Positions 7,658-15,758 of a stretch of 64,000 bases of DNA are shown in pieces. The notes beneath the pieces were generated by a model, which was given only the letters and a program-made list of their open reading frames with translations, was not told where the DNA came from and searched no databases. The stretch lies in the NCBI GenBank assembly GCA_964392265.1, contig CAYMOS010000001.1, positions 186,001 to 250,000 on the forward strand, given 5' to 3'. This DNA is from CALMAK01 sp964392265 (lineage in GTDB: Bacteria > Patescibacteriota > Saccharimonadia > Saccharimonadales > Saccharimonadaceae). The number at the start of each line of letters is the position of its first letter. Position 1 is the stretch's first letter. Both the position numbers and the translations under genes were made by a program.

Positions 7658-8368
7658 TTAAATGGTCCATACACGTACATAGTCGACCAGCATTTGATAT
7701 TCTGTGCCATAGCGCGCGGGGCCATAACCTGAGCCAACATTGAGGACAAGACTATGAGGAGCACCACCGTCGTTGGTGGCATAGCCTTTGACCCAGATAC
7801 CGTCATAGTAAACATCGCACCATCCAGCATGACGATATAGTCCATAGGTATGAAAGGCGTTCGACCAGATGCCCGGGATAGTGTCACCCGTATTTACGCC
7901 ATTGCCATGATAATTAACAGTCATTGTGCCAATACCTTCGGCGATATCATTTTCGCCGTTGCCTGGCCACACTAGACCGACTGTCCACCAGGCAGGCCAG
8001 TTGTAGATAGAGGTACCGCTGCCGGGAAAGTAAATGCGAGCCTCGGCATAACCATAGGTAAATGTAAAAGGATTTGGTGAGCCGCCATTCGGTGCCGTAT
8101 TAATCGAAGCACCCGAGGTAGACGACGCAGGTGTTAGTCGTAGGTATCCTCCGGATACAGAGACATTACTGGGGCTGGTGACGACGTTGTTTTGCATGTC
8201 ACCTGCCGTCATGGACCACTTTGGTGCCCAGCGCGACGTATCAAGGGCAGTGCCATCAAAATTATCTTCAAATATTGGGGTGCCCCATGAGACGCCTACT
8301 GGCCCCCCAACGGGAGTTGCCGGGATAATCTTGGAAACTCGCTGGACGCGTCGTGCGAAAGAGCTCAT
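7658..8368 (-). CDS. GH16-family glycoside hydrolase (laminarinase/kappa-carrageenase type)
   Basis: The 236-residue protein is a compact GH16 jelly-roll domain. The catalytic signature ExDxxE is seen as ENDIAE near residue 138, with the preceding Trp-rich WPAWWTVGL; the two Glu are nucleophile and acid/base for retaining cleavage of beta-1,3 or beta-1,4 glucans or galactans. There is no Sec signal; instead it begins MSSFARRVQRVSK, resembling the Arg-rich starts of three other glycanases at 36.7-41.7 kb. The -10 box TACACT lies six bases before the ATG (leaderless). A role in attacking host or biofilm glycans is inference. Confidence 0.85.
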   Translation of the reverse strand: MSSFARRVQRVSKIIPATPVGGPVGVSWGTPIFEDNFDGTALDTSRWAPKWSMTAGDMQNNVVTSPSNVSVSGGYLRLTPASSTSGASINTAPNGGSPNPFTFTYGYAEARIYFPGSGTSIYNWPAWWTVGLVWPGNGENDIAEGIGTMTVNYHGNGVNTGDTIPGIWSNAFHTYGLYRHAGWCDVYYDGIWVKGYATNDGGAPHSLVLNVGSGYGPARYGTEYQMLVDYVRVWTI

Positions 8369-8374
8369 ATAATC

Positions 8375-8380
8375 AGTGTA
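8375..8380 (-). promoter_or_regulatory. -10 box giving a leaderless GH16 mRNA
   Basis: TACACT (8380-8375) is separated from the ATG by six bases, the distance from -10 to the transcription start, so transcription would begin at the start codon. Confidence 0.6.
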
Positions 8381-8404
8381 CTATAGGGCAAAGGTTGTCG
8401 AAAA

Positions 8405-8451
8405 GAAAACAAGCCTCTCGCGAGAGAGAACTTGTTCTCTTCGCGAGAGGC
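8405..8451 (-). terminator. Long hairpin ending the lipoprotein gene
   Basis: GCCTCTCGCGAGAGAGAAC pairs with GTTCTCTTCGCGAGAGGC around a tiny loop, and on the minus strand the stem is followed by TTGTTTTCTTTTC. It would terminate transcription coming from 8914-8498. Confidence 0.75.
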
Positions 8452-8471
8452 GGGGAAGAAGCCTCTGCCTA

Positions 8472-8495
8472 ACGGACCGTGGTGGTCCGTTTTTT
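8472..8495 (+). terminator. Hairpin with T-run on the plus strand
   Basis: ACGGACC, five bases, GGTCCGT and then TTTTT. It is oriented to stop plus-strand transcription although no plus-strand gene is seen between 8369 and 8472. It could cap a short RNA beginning near 8385 or shield the adjoining gene from antisense transcription. Confidence 0.6.
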
Positions 8496-8497
8496 GG

Positions 8498-8914
8498 TCA
8501 CTCGTCCGTGCACGCGGGCGGGTCGATCGACCCAGCCCTGGGGTTGATCGGGCCGAAGGGCTTGCCCTTGGCCATCAGCCTGAACTTCGTGACCACGGAC
8601 TCGTCGGTGGCCGCGATCAGCCAAGGCTGGACGCATGTGTCCGCGTTCACGAACTCGGTTGCACAGACCGCCGTCCAGCCGGCGTACTGCTGCGTTTCCA
8701 CGCAGACAGTGCCGAACATGTACGGCTGCCATCCGTTGTCCTTGAGCTTGGCCGCGAAGGCCTTGTCGAGGGCGGAGGAAGGGTCGGTGCCTGTCGTCGC
8801 GGCCGGACCGGGCTTGGCCGGGTCGGCCGTCTTCTCGCCGTTGCTGCTGCAGCCGGTCGAAAGGCCGAGAGCCAGAGCAGCCAGGACGACGAGGACGGAC
8901 TTGACGATGTTCAT
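8498..8914 (-). CDS. Small lipoprotein, 138 aa, G+C-rich
   Basis: The N-terminus is a typical lipoprotein signal: MNIVKSVLVVLAALALGLST followed by a lipobox ending in Gly-Cys at residue 22, so the mature protein is lipid-anchored outside the membrane. The remaining 116 residues are alanine- and proline-containing with three further cysteines and no recognised domain. Codons are strongly G/C at third positions, unlike neighbouring genes, and the unit is bounded by its own consensus-like promoter and a strong terminator. This suggests transfer from a high-G+C organism, possibly an actinobacterial host, as inference. The ribosome site is AAGGAG. Confidence 0.75.
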   Translation of the reverse strand: MNIVKSVLVVLAALALGLSTGCSSNGEKTADPAKPGPAATTGTDPSSALDKAFAAKLKDNGWQPYMFGTVCVETQQYAGWTAVCATEFVNADTCVQPWLIAATDESVVTKFRLMAKGKPFGPINPRAGSIDPPACTDE

Positions 8915-8969
8915 GGGATTCTCCTTGGTCGGAGGCTTCTCTGTCGACCGGTCGGTGACAGTAACTACT

Positions 8970-8998
8970 ATTGTATCACAAAATTATAATAAAGTCAA
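8970..8998 (-). promoter_or_regulatory. Promoter of the lipoprotein gene
   Basis: TTGACT (8998-8993), 17 bases, TACAAT (8975-8970). A leader of about 50 bases follows before the ATG. Confidence 0.75.
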
Positions 8999-9023
8999 TG
9001 CTTATGACATGAGTATTCTATAA

Positions 9024-9061
9024 AAGCAGCTGCTGGACGGGTGGGCGTACAGCAGCTGCTT
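9024..9061 (-). terminator. Terminator of the 181-aa gene
   Basis: A perfect 12-bp inverted repeat, AAGCAGCTGCTG with CAGCAGCTGCTT, has TTTTATAG on its minus-strand 3' side, just after the stop of 9627-9082. Confidence 0.8.
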
Positions 9062-9081
9062 GGTTGGAGGTGATCGACGAA

Positions 9082-9627
9082 TTATTGTCCGGCTGGCTGA
9101 CTGAGATAATCGATCTCTTTGATGATATCCAGCAATGCCTGCGCCTTGCGGGCCTCGTCGGTGATACCTTGGGCGGCAGCGTGGGCCGGCGCAATCAGGC
9201 TGCGATCATCAGTGCTACGAAGCAACAGAAGGTAGGTGTCAAACTTTTCCTCGGCAGGGAGGTTGAGCTTGTCGACTAGGGGACGGAGTTCGGTAATGGC
9301 CTCGTTTTTGATTGGTGAAAGATCATCACCAGTTGCCAAAACCGGAGCAGTAAACGCACTCTCGCTAGAGAGGAGGGCGGCATTTGGATCTGTAACAGGG
9401 TCAGTAGTCATGCTCGCGCTAGGGCCAGTGGAAGGTGTGGCGGTCATTGGGTCCACTGCTGCATCTGCTGCAGGATCAGCGGCGACTGGTGCAGCGGCAG
9501 CGCCTGCAACGGGCGTTTCTTCGAATTGCAGAGAATCGTCTGCTGACTGACTGACACCGGCCAAAACTTTGGCTAGTTCTTGGTCGTCACTGATTGGTTG
9601 CGTTGCTGTCGGCTGAATATCTACCAT
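9082..9627 (-). CDS. Orphan protein with disordered Ala/Pro/Thr-rich N-terminal half, 181 aa
   Basis: Residues 1-105 are low complexity (AAAAPVAADPAADAA, then Thr/Ser/Pro) and should be disordered. Residues 106-181 look like a compact helical bundle (NEAITELRPLVDKLNLPAEEKFDTYLLLLR...). There is no signal or membrane segment. The start is at ATG after AAGGGTGGG. It is divergent from the SIS isomerase gene with about 90 bases between. Function unknown; the tail domain could be a protein-binding or scaffold module, which is speculation. Confidence 0.6.
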   Translation of the reverse strand: MVDIQPTATQPISDDQELAKVLAGVSQSADDSLQFEETPVAGAAAAPVAADPAADAAVDPMTATPSTGPSASMTTDPVTDPNAALLSSESAFTAPVLATGDDLSPIKNEAITELRPLVDKLNLPAEEKFDTYLLLLRSTDDRSLIAPAHAAAQGITDEARKAQALLDIIKEIDYLSQPAGQ

Positions 9628-9718
9628 GGTCCCACCCTTATAAATCGTATCATTTAGTACTTATGCTTCTTTAGTGTATACTGTAACACATAGAGTGTAA
9701 ACAGGGCAAGAGGGTGGA

Positions 9719-10762
9719 ATGTTAGACGATAATAATGTGTTAGCACAACGAGATCCAGGCGGCGCACTGGCAATTGCTGCCAATGAATACAAACAGGCTG
9801 AGTTTGAGGCGACGGTGTGGAACGGTGAACATGATCACCGTCCAATTCACAATGTCGTCGTGGCGGGCATGGGCGGGTCTGCTCTTGCCGCCTTGATTGT
9901 CCAAGTATGGCTGCGCGATGTCTTTACGGTATCGTTTGAAGTTGTGAGAGGATATAGTCTACCGGCGTATGTCGGACCTAATACCCTGGTGATTGTGAGT
10001 AGCTGCTCGGGTAATACCGAAGAAACCTTGACCTGTCTAGATCAAGCACGCGACAGAGGTGCGCAAATTACCATTATGACCTCTGGCGGTAAGTTGTTGG
10101 AACGTGCCCGTGATCTGTCTATCGCCCATGTAGTACTACCTGATCGGGCAGAGATCGAGCCGCGCATGACGACAGTGGCACAAACGCGTGTCTTGGCGCA
10201 ATTATTGGCGCATTTTGCGGTGATTCCCCCTAGTTATTATGACGAGATTGCCAACCAGACCTCGATGCTCAGCATTGCCTCTGCTGATTGGACGGCCGAG
10301 GTAACGACCGACAAAAATTATGCAAAACAGCTAGCGTTACTAGCGGTGGGTAAAACGGCGGTTATCTATGGCGGTGAACTAACTGCCCCTTTGGCCTATA
10401 AATGGAAAATCAGTTGGAACGAAAACAGTAAGAATGTGGCGTTTTGGAACCAATATCCCGAATTTAATCATAATGAGTTCCTGGGGTGGTCATCACACCC
10501 AATCGAAAAACCATATGCCGTTTTTGATCTGGTGAGCCGGTTTGAACATTCGCAGGTCTTAAAACGATTTGAGGTAAGCGACCGGTTGCTCAGTGGTATG
10601 CGCCCGAAGGCGGTACGGATTGATCTTGAGGGCGATTCGGTCTTGGCGCAGTTATTGTGGGGCTGTATTTTGGCGGATTTTGTCAGTATTTATTTGGCGA
10701 TATTGAATGGTGTTGATCCAACACCGGTGGCATTGATTGAAAAGCTTAAGGGCGAGCTGTAG
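9719..10762 (+). CDS. SIS-domain bifunctional phosphoglucose/phosphomannose isomerase
   Basis: The 347-residue protein has the layout of the archaeal-type bifunctional PGI/PMI family: a first SIS domain with VVAGMGGSALAA near residue 48 and SSCSGNTEETL near 97, then a second SIS domain with the C-terminal WGCILADFVSIYLAILNGVDPTPV, which matches the family end. It interconverts glucose-6-P, mannose-6-P and fructose-6-P in the cytoplasm. Together with the zwf gene at 31 kb it places hexose phosphates at the entry to glycolysis and the pentose phosphate route. Ribosome site is weak (GAGGGTGG). Confidence 0.88.
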   Translation: MLDDNNVLAQRDPGGALAIAANEYKQAEFEATVWNGEHDHRPIHNVVVAGMGGSALAALIVQVWLRDVFTVSFEVVRGYSLPAYVGPNTLVIVSSCSGNTEETLTCLDQARDRGAQITIMTSGGKLLERARDLSIAHVVLPDRAEIEPRMTTVAQTRVLAQLLAHFAVIPPSYYDEIANQTSMLSIASADWTAEVTTDKNYAKQLALLAVGKTAVIYGGELTAPLAYKWKISWNENSKNVAFWNQYPEFNHNEFLGWSSHPIEKPYAVFDLVSRFEHSQVLKRFEVSDRLLSGMRPKAVRIDLEGDSVLAQLLWGCILADFVSIYLAILNGVDPTPVALIEKLKGEL

Positions 10763-10773
10763 GGGCTTCGCGC

Positions 10774-10810
10774 CACGTTCTCCTTGCGTACGCAGCAGAG
10801 AGAACGTGGG
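10774..10810. terminator. Inverted repeat between convergent isomerase and ABC genes
   Basis: CCACGTTCTC and GAGAACGTGG pair perfectly, and the intervening sequence holds the palindrome TGCGTACGCA. No clear U-run follows, so it is probably a transcript-end hairpin for one or both strands. Confidence 0.5.
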
Positions 10811-10862
10811 ACGAGAGAGGTTTTGTCGGAAGATATAAAGAGCGGCAACTCGAAGACGCTTA

Positions 10863-12086
10863 TCAATCGTGCTGTTTCAACGATTCAATAGGGTCTTTAT
10901 GTGCAGCACGCAGGGCAGGATAAAGGCCAAAGATCACTCCGACAGCAGCGGCGGTCGCCACAGCAATCACGGCCGAGTGCCAAGTAATAACGGGGTCAAA
11001 GGTGAGGAAAAGGCTGATCATAAAGGCAAGAGCCAGTCCACCAAGCCCACCAATAACGCCTCCGATCAAACTCATGAGGAGAGATTCAATTAAAAATTGC
11101 CAGACAATATCACTATGGGTGGCGCCAAGGGCTTTGCGAATACCAATTTCACGGGTACGCTCGGCTACGTTGACTAACATGATATTCATAATGCCAATTC
11201 CACCAACAAATAGGGATATGCCAGCAATGGCGGCGGTTACCCCGGCAATGATAAAGAACAGCTGACTGGTTGGTTCGGCAATGGCTGATCCGACGAGGAT
11301 GGTAAAGTCTTGCTCACCAGAATGACGTGTCAGGAGGGACTTGTTAAGGGCGATGACGGTTGAGTCGAGGTTAGCTACAGAATCTACCTGTACATTGATT
11401 TGCTGAACCTGACTGGTGGGTTGGACGGATAGGATTTGCTTTTGGCTGAGTAAAACAATGGTATTAAAGTCAAATCCATTAAAATTCATAGGATTATGCT
11501 GGCGTTCGAGAATGCCGCCAACGCGGAGCTCATGGCCACGGATTGTCAGGGTTTTACCCAATGACTCCTCGGTACCGAAGAGATCGATTGATAGTTGCGG
11601 GCCAATGGTGACGATATTATCGTTGGTTGCGTCGAACTGACCTGCTTGGACCGTTACACCTGATATGCTCAAAAGCGCTGGCGTCGATCCTACGACAGTC
11701 GCACTTGTCAGGGTACGGTCGCTGCTTTTGATAGCACTAGAGGTTACGACAATTGGTGCTACCTGCTCGACAGCCGGAATGGCAGCGATTTGTGTGGCGT
11801 CGGCCAGTGTCAGTGAACTGGTAATAATATTGCCGTGAGCCTGTTGGTTCACCATGGCTTCTAGCGAGTCGGCGGCTTGTACCCCAGGACGAATAACGGC
11901 GATCGTCCCTCCAACTTCGTCGACCTGTTTGGCGACAATCTGGCTGGCGCCGGTGGCAAGTGATAGGATGGCAATGATGCTGGCGATTCCAATGGCCACA
12001 CCGGTGATTGTCAAAAAGGTGCGCATACGGTTGGCGCGTAGGGAATCACGGGCGTTTTCGAGGTGGTTGATAAAGAGTAACTTCAT
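10863..12086 (-). CDS. MacB-type ABC transporter permease
   Basis: The 407-residue protein has the MacB/FtsX layout: one membrane helix at residues 20-45 (RTFLTITGVAIGIASIIAIL), a large periplasmic-type core domain of about 230 residues, and three membrane helices at the C-terminus, with the conserved cytoplasmic NVAERTREIGIRKALGA loop that contacts the ATPase. In monoderm cells such pairs export peptides or act in lipoprotein and antibiotic efflux. Its start overlaps the ATPase stop (ATGA), so the two are a coupled operon. Confidence 0.9.
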   Translation of the reverse strand: MKLLFINHLENARDSLRANRMRTFLTITGVAIGIASIIAILSLATGASQIVAKQVDEVGGTIAVIRPGVQAADSLEAMVNQQAHGNIITSSLTLADATQIAAIPAVEQVAPIVVTSSAIKSSDRTLTSATVVGSTPALLSISGVTVQAGQFDATNDNIVTIGPQLSIDLFGTEESLGKTLTIRGHELRVGGILERQHNPMNFNGFDFNTIVLLSQKQILSVQPTSQVQQINVQVDSVANLDSTVIALNKSLLTRHSGEQDFTILVGSAIAEPTSQLFFIIAGVTAAIAGISLFVGGIGIMNIMLVNVAERTREIGIRKALGATHSDIVWQFLIESLLMSLIGGVIGGLGGLALAFMISLFLTFDPVITWHSAVIAVATAAAVGVIFGLYPALRAAHKDPIESLKQHD

Positions 12087-12865
12087 CGTACTATCTCCGA
12101 CTGCTGAGCAAGCCTATTTAGTGATCGTTTAGCAAGAGCATTTGTCTTTTCCTCGGCCGGCATGTCATTGGTGTCGGTGGCAATTGTGCCATCGATCATC
12201 GTAATGACACGGCTGGCATAAGTCGTCAGGCGTGGATTATGCGTCACCATGATGATGGTGTTGCCACGTTTGTGAATATCCGACAGTTCTTCCATGATGA
12301 TATGGCTGGCGCGGCTGTCTAGGTTGCCAGTCGGTTCGTCGGCAAGGATGATACTCGGGTCGTTGACAAGGGCGCGGGCGATGGCAACGCGCTGGGTCTG
12401 GCCACCGCTGAGTTGCCAGGGCATGTAATATTCGCGCTCGTTGAGATGAAAAGTCTTTAGGATGGTGCTAGCCAACGCGAGTCGTTTAGCGCGGCGCATA
12501 CCCTTGTAGGTAAGAGGAAGGGCAACATTCTCAAGCACGGTCAGGCGGGGGATAAGATTAAAGCTCTGAAAGACGAACCCAATAGTTTGACTGCGGATTC
12601 GTGCTTGTTTGGCGGCAGAAATGGTGGCGACTGGCGTGCCGTCTAGCTTATATTCTCCTTCGCTTGCGTGATCAAGAAGACCAAGGACATTGAGAAGTGT
12701 CGTCTTACCGCACCCACTGGGGCCCATAATGGCGACGAATTCGCCTTTACGGATCGTCAAATTGACACCGTCAAGGGCGTTATGTTCGGCGTCGCCGATG
12801 CCATAACGCTTTTTGATGCCTTTGAGTTTGATAACAATTGGTGATTTTTTCTGCTTTTTTGCCAC
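12083..12865 (-). CDS. MacB/LolD-type ABC transporter ATPase
   Basis: The 260-residue ATPase carries Walker A GPSGCGKTT near residue 50, the signature LSGGQTQRVAIARAL near 148, and Walker B IILADEPTGNLD near 170. It begins at GTG with a lysine-rich N-terminus (MAKKQKKSP) and ends with a 35-residue tail beyond the usual domain. It powers the permease encoded immediately downstream. A CATAAT-like -10 lies about eight bases upstream of the start. Confidence 0.92.
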   Translation of the reverse strand: MAKKQKKSPIVIKLKGIKKRYGIGDAEHNALDGVNLTIRKGEFVAIMGPSGCGKTTLLNVLGLLDHASEGEYKLDGTPVATISAAKQARIRSQTIGFVFQSFNLIPRLTVLENVALPLTYKGMRRAKRLALASTILKTFHLNEREYYMPWQLSGGQTQRVAIARALVNDPSIILADEPTGNLDSRASHIIMEELSDIHKRGNTIIMVTHNPRLTTYASRVITMIDGTIATDTNDMPAEEKTNALAKRSLNRLAQQSEIVR

Positions 12866-12931
12866 TGCTATCTATTATGCGAATAAAGAGGGGTCAGGGC
12901 AACCACAAGCATGACGTGAAATAGACAATGA

Positions 12932-12937
12932 TACAAT
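12932..12937 (+). promoter_or_regulatory. -10 box of tRNA-Ser
   Basis: TGA-TACAAT is an extended -10 ending nine bases before the mature tRNA, leaving only a very short 5' leader. Confidence 0.5.
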
Positions 12938-12946
12938 GAATGGAAT

Positions 12947-13036
12947 GGAAGGGTGTCCGAGCGGTTGAAGGAGCACGCTTGGAAAGCGTGTGTACGGGCA
13001 ACCGTACCGTGGGTTCGAATCCCATCCCTTCCGCCA
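12947..13036 (+). tRNA. tRNA-Ser(GGA)
   Basis: The cloverleaf folds with acceptor GGAAGGG/CCCTTCC, an anticodon stem CACGC/GCGTG enclosing TTGGAAA (anticodon GGA), a long variable arm (TACGGGCAACCGTA) as expected for a class II serine tRNA, and a T loop GGTTCGAATCC. The discriminator G and the CCA end are encoded in the DNA. Confidence 0.96.
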
Positions 13037-13044
13037 TGAAATTG

Positions 13045-13071
13045 TCCTCACTGTGCGGTGAGGATGTTTTT
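13045..13071 (+). terminator. Terminator after tRNA-Ser
   Basis: TCCTCAC and GTGAGGA form a stem followed by TGTTTTTAT. Confidence 0.85.
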
Positions 13072-13078
13072 ATGGTAA

Positions 13079-13107
13079 TTGACTTTTTATGCATTTTATG
13101 CTAGTAT
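13079..13107 (+). promoter_or_regulatory. Promoter of the 367-aa orphan gene
   Basis: TTGACT (13079-13084), 17 bases, TAGTAT (13102-13107). About 30 bases of A-rich leader follow without a Shine-Dalgarno sequence. Confidence 0.65.
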
Positions 13108-13143
13108 AAAAATATAACAAATTCAAAGACAAACAGTACATAA

Positions 13144-14247
13144 ATGACCGTTCATGAAATTTATCAACCTCTTGATACCGAACTACCTCCGGTAGAGCCG
13201 GTTGATCGTGATGCTGCTATTGGGACGATGCTGGCATTACACTGGCCAGAGTATGCTACCCCAGATGACCATGCGGATGCCTATTATGGTACGTTTCCTC
13301 GATTAAGTGATGCAAAAATGGACTACCCTGTACCGTTTGCGGCCAGATCAATACATGACGAATGGACAGAGTTTCCTTATGAGTTGCGCCGTAAGGATGT
13401 TGAATCAGATAAGGCGCGATGTCATCAATTGGCCGAGGTGGTATGTAGGGGGCCGTTCGCGGCGGCAAATGCAAAGGTGGCCGAGGCGGTGCGACTGAGT
13501 TTGCATGATGCAGTTGATCAATTGTATCAAGAATTTATGCATCAAAATAACGCCCAGTCGTATCAAGAGATGGCCAGTTTTGACTATGACGCTGGTATAG
13601 CTCTGCAGGTGATGAATTATTCGCTGGCTGGGTTGGCTGTCAAACTCGGAGCGCTCGATCATCAGGATGCCTATGCCGAGTATATGTTGTTGAGTCTTCC
13701 TGGTGTTACGTCGCACAGCAGAACGCGTGACGGTGCCTATGAAAACACCTATCAGGTTGTGTCGCATGATGTTTTAGAGATTCCTGATGACGATGTTCAA
13801 GAGATAGAAAGTCCAGGACAGCTGACAATACGATCTGTTCCTCGTGCTCGTTTTGACGTTTCTCTCGATTTTGCCTCGTCTGGTTTGGCGACGCGATTCC
13901 AATCCCAGACGATACAGGATGGGCGAGAGGTAGATTTCCCGAACTTCTCTATACGTATTGATTATGATGAGAAAAGCCCTACTGGTTTTAGTCTGGATGT
14001 CGGACGCGATGAACGTCATAATGACAGATTTGTGCGTTCGGCAGACCCCGTAGGCCGCAGTTTGCAGGCGGGCAGGACTGAAGGATCACACTTTACAGAT
14101 CGATTCGAGGGAATAACGGCAGCAGATATGGAAGCTTTTTTATCCGGCATGGGTGAATTTCTGGATGCCGATGCCCGCATGTCTATGCTTGATGCGCATT
14201 ACAAAAACAGAAGTGGACTGAACACTCCACGTAAAAGTAAACTCTAA
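13144..14247 (+). CDS. Orphan protein, 367 aa
   Basis: No family is recognised. The first 110 residues are acidic and proline-containing, residues 110-200 are helical (VAEAVRLSLHDAVDQLYQEF), residues 230-320 look beta-rich, and the end is a basic tail (KNRSGLNTPRKSKL). There is no signal peptide or membrane segment. The architecture (polar N-terminus, helical middle, beta-rich third part) resembles the orphan at 17699-19057, although I see no clear sequence match. It is convergent with the TrmB-like gene and the stops overlap by four bases. Confidence 0.6.
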   Translation: MTVHEIYQPLDTELPPVEPVDRDAAIGTMLALHWPEYATPDDHADAYYGTFPRLSDAKMDYPVPFAARSIHDEWTEFPYELRRKDVESDKARCHQLAEVVCRGPFAAANAKVAEAVRLSLHDAVDQLYQEFMHQNNAQSYQEMASFDYDAGIALQVMNYSLAGLAVKLGALDHQDAYAEYMLLSLPGVTSHSRTRDGAYENTYQVVSHDVLEIPDDDVQEIESPGQLTIRSVPRARFDVSLDFASSGLATRFQSQTIQDGREVDFPNFSIRIDYDEKSPTGFSLDVGRDERHNDRFVRSADPVGRSLQAGRTEGSHFTDRFEGITAADMEAFLSGMGEFLDADARMSMLDAHYKNRSGLNTPRKSKL

Positions 14248-14996
14248 GTAGAGGTGTCCGATAATAGTCGGAAGATTTGTCGCATCGCCTCAGCGATGGG
14301 CGGACTCGTGATAATTGTTGCCATCTGACTTTCACCATAAGTAATAAGGGCAACTTTGTCATCATATACATTGATCTCTACAGGGGCAGTGTACATTCCT
14401 TTTGTAAGGATGGTGCGATGAAATAATGCCCTGTTATCCTCTCCGGAAGTTTGATGTTTTCGTGCGATAGGAGTGTCAGGTGTTAACGCATAGGTGTGTA
14501 TGTTAGCGACTGCGCGACTGTTACGGTAATTATCAAGATAATCGATACCTAAATCCACCTCATCGGCTGTGGTACGCAAAAGATATATTTCCTTTGTTTT
14601 GACGCGCAGGGTATCGTCATAGACACTTTTAATGCCTTCTATGCCCTGAAGGGTACGTGTACCAGGTTGTTCGGTGCTGGCATAAAATAGGTCAATCAGT
14701 GGGTTAATTCCTTGCTTGACCTCCTGTTCATTGCGCTGTACTACTTTGCGTCGTCGCTCGGCCAGAGTTTCGAGTGTGCTGGGATGAGCGGCGGTATAGA
14801 TGGCTTGTTTGCCATCTTTTTTAGTAGCGAGGCCTAGTTTCTCTAACTTTTCACATATCATATAGCCGTTGGTGCGCGATTCATCGGTTTTTTCGGCCAG
14901 TTCTGCCGGGGTAAGAGCACCGTGCTCGATCAGGGCGAGGTAGCCCTTAGCTTGGCTTTCTGTCAGACCGGCTTTACGGAGGATAGTGGTGTCCAT
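14244..14996 (-). CDS. TrmB-family transcriptional regulator
   Basis: The start is set at MDTTILRKAGL because the -10 box lies six bases before it. Residues 1-75 form a winged helix typical of TrmB (GLTESQAKGYLALIEHGALTPAEL...GYMICEKLEKLGL), followed by a helical linker and a C-terminal domain ending in TYGESQMATIITSPP, as in TrmB-like regulators that sense sugars. The 250-residue length is typical. A perfect inverted repeat overlaps its -35 box, suggesting autoregulation. Its proximity to the RNA-rich accessory region next to it may be coincidental. Confidence 0.8.
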   Translation of the reverse strand: MDTTILRKAGLTESQAKGYLALIEHGALTPAELAEKTDESRTNGYMICEKLEKLGLATKKDGKQAIYTAAHPSTLETLAERRRKVVQRNEQEVKQGINPLIDLFYASTEQPGTRTLQGIEGIKSVYDDTLRVKTKEIYLLRTTADEVDLGIDYLDNYRNSRAVANIHTYALTPDTPIARKHQTSGEDNRALFHRTILTKGMYTAPVEINVYDDKVALITYGESQMATIITSPPIAEAMRQIFRLLSDTST

Positions 14997-15002
14997 ACCG
15001 AC

Positions 15003-15045
15003 AATATAGCACAAGTTTTATCAATTGTCAATCCTATTTTGACAA
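15003..15045 (-). promoter_or_regulatory. TrmB-like gene promoter with overlapping operator
   Basis: TTGACA (15031-15026), 17 bases, TATATT (15008-15003), then six bases to the ATG. The repeat TTGTCA (15025-15030), nine bases, TGACAA (15040-15045) covers the -35 box, the usual place for a repressor site. Confidence 0.65.
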
Positions 15046-15095
15046 CTTAAGCATTATTTTTACCTCTGTTATATATAAACATACACAAAACATAA

Positions 15096-15124
15096 TTGAC
15101 AAATAATACAAATTATGCAATAAT
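15096..15124 (+). promoter_or_regulatory. Strong promoter facing the RNA-punctuated gene array
   Basis: TTGACA (15096-15101), 17 bases, AATAAT (15119-15124) with an extended -10 TGC. Transcription would begin near 15131, more than 600 bases before the first protein gene. Confidence 0.75.
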
Positions 15125-15130
15125 GTAGAC

Positions 15131-15758
15131 AGTCGAACGAAACATGAGAGGCTTCGCAATCGACACGCACCTTAGAAAGAAATGTTACAACAAACCATTA
15201 CGGCTTGATATGTATCTTGCAAGAACGTGTGCCGGCACTCTATGGTGCCAGGCGGGTAGAGCAGTTGCTCCCAAGCACTAGTTTGGTACGGTATCGCCGC
15301 AACAAGGCAAAGTAACAAACTCTCACATATAGAATATGGGGTATGGCGAAGACGAGGCTTAGAGAGGCTTCCGCAACCTTCGCCGTCCCACCAGGAAGTT
15401 GTGGCACCACTGACCACTACGACGGCCTGGTGGGGTGATATAGATACTATATTACCCAAAGTACATTAACAAGAAGTTTGGATATGCAGAGTCTAGAGAG
15501 ACTCCATGCGTGACCTAGAAGGAGCTTTTTCTTCTAAAAAACGCGAAGCCTCTCAATTTCGTGCTCCATCCTAGGAACCACTGGTAGAACCTTTCGTGGC
15601 TGTACCTGTTCAAGCTCTTGCGAAGGGCGTGTCTGTTGCTGTGCATCATTGCATGGACGATAGGTGCGTCTGGGTGAGGGCTTGAACGGCAAGCACTCTG
15701 GTTGCCCGCACTCGCGGGAATCACAATTCGGGCGCTTGCCCTAGCGAAAGGAAACGAA
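15131..15758 (+). ncRNA. Long structured leader RNA
   Basis: This 628-base stretch has no convincing gene. It is rich in paired segments: a 13-bp perfect long-range pair TGAGAGGCTTCGC (15145-15157) with GCGAAGCCTCTCA (15543-15555); GGCGAAG with CTTCGCC near 15343-15380; a CCCACCAGG/CCTGGTGGG hairpin near 15388-15434; and GTTCAAGC with GCTTGAAC near 15608-15690. It contains the 19-base repeat shared with the element before the second gene, and both end with a GGTGAGGGCT(T/C)GAA block. I do not recognise it as rnpB, tmRNA, 6S, SRP RNA or a group I or II intron. Confidence 0.6.
15466..15484 (+). repeat. 19-base direct repeat, copy 1
   Basis: TTAACAAGAAGTTTGGATA occurs here and at 16965-16983, each time in the structured region ahead of a G+C-rich gene. 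Confidence 0.85.

Noticed and set aside
15131..15758. Group I or group II intron, rnpB or tmRNA in the long leader
   Set aside because: I looked for the group I P7/S-type core, group II 5' GUGYG with domain V, RNase P CR-I/CR-V sequences and a tRNA-like tmRNA end and found none that fit; a covariance search would settle it.
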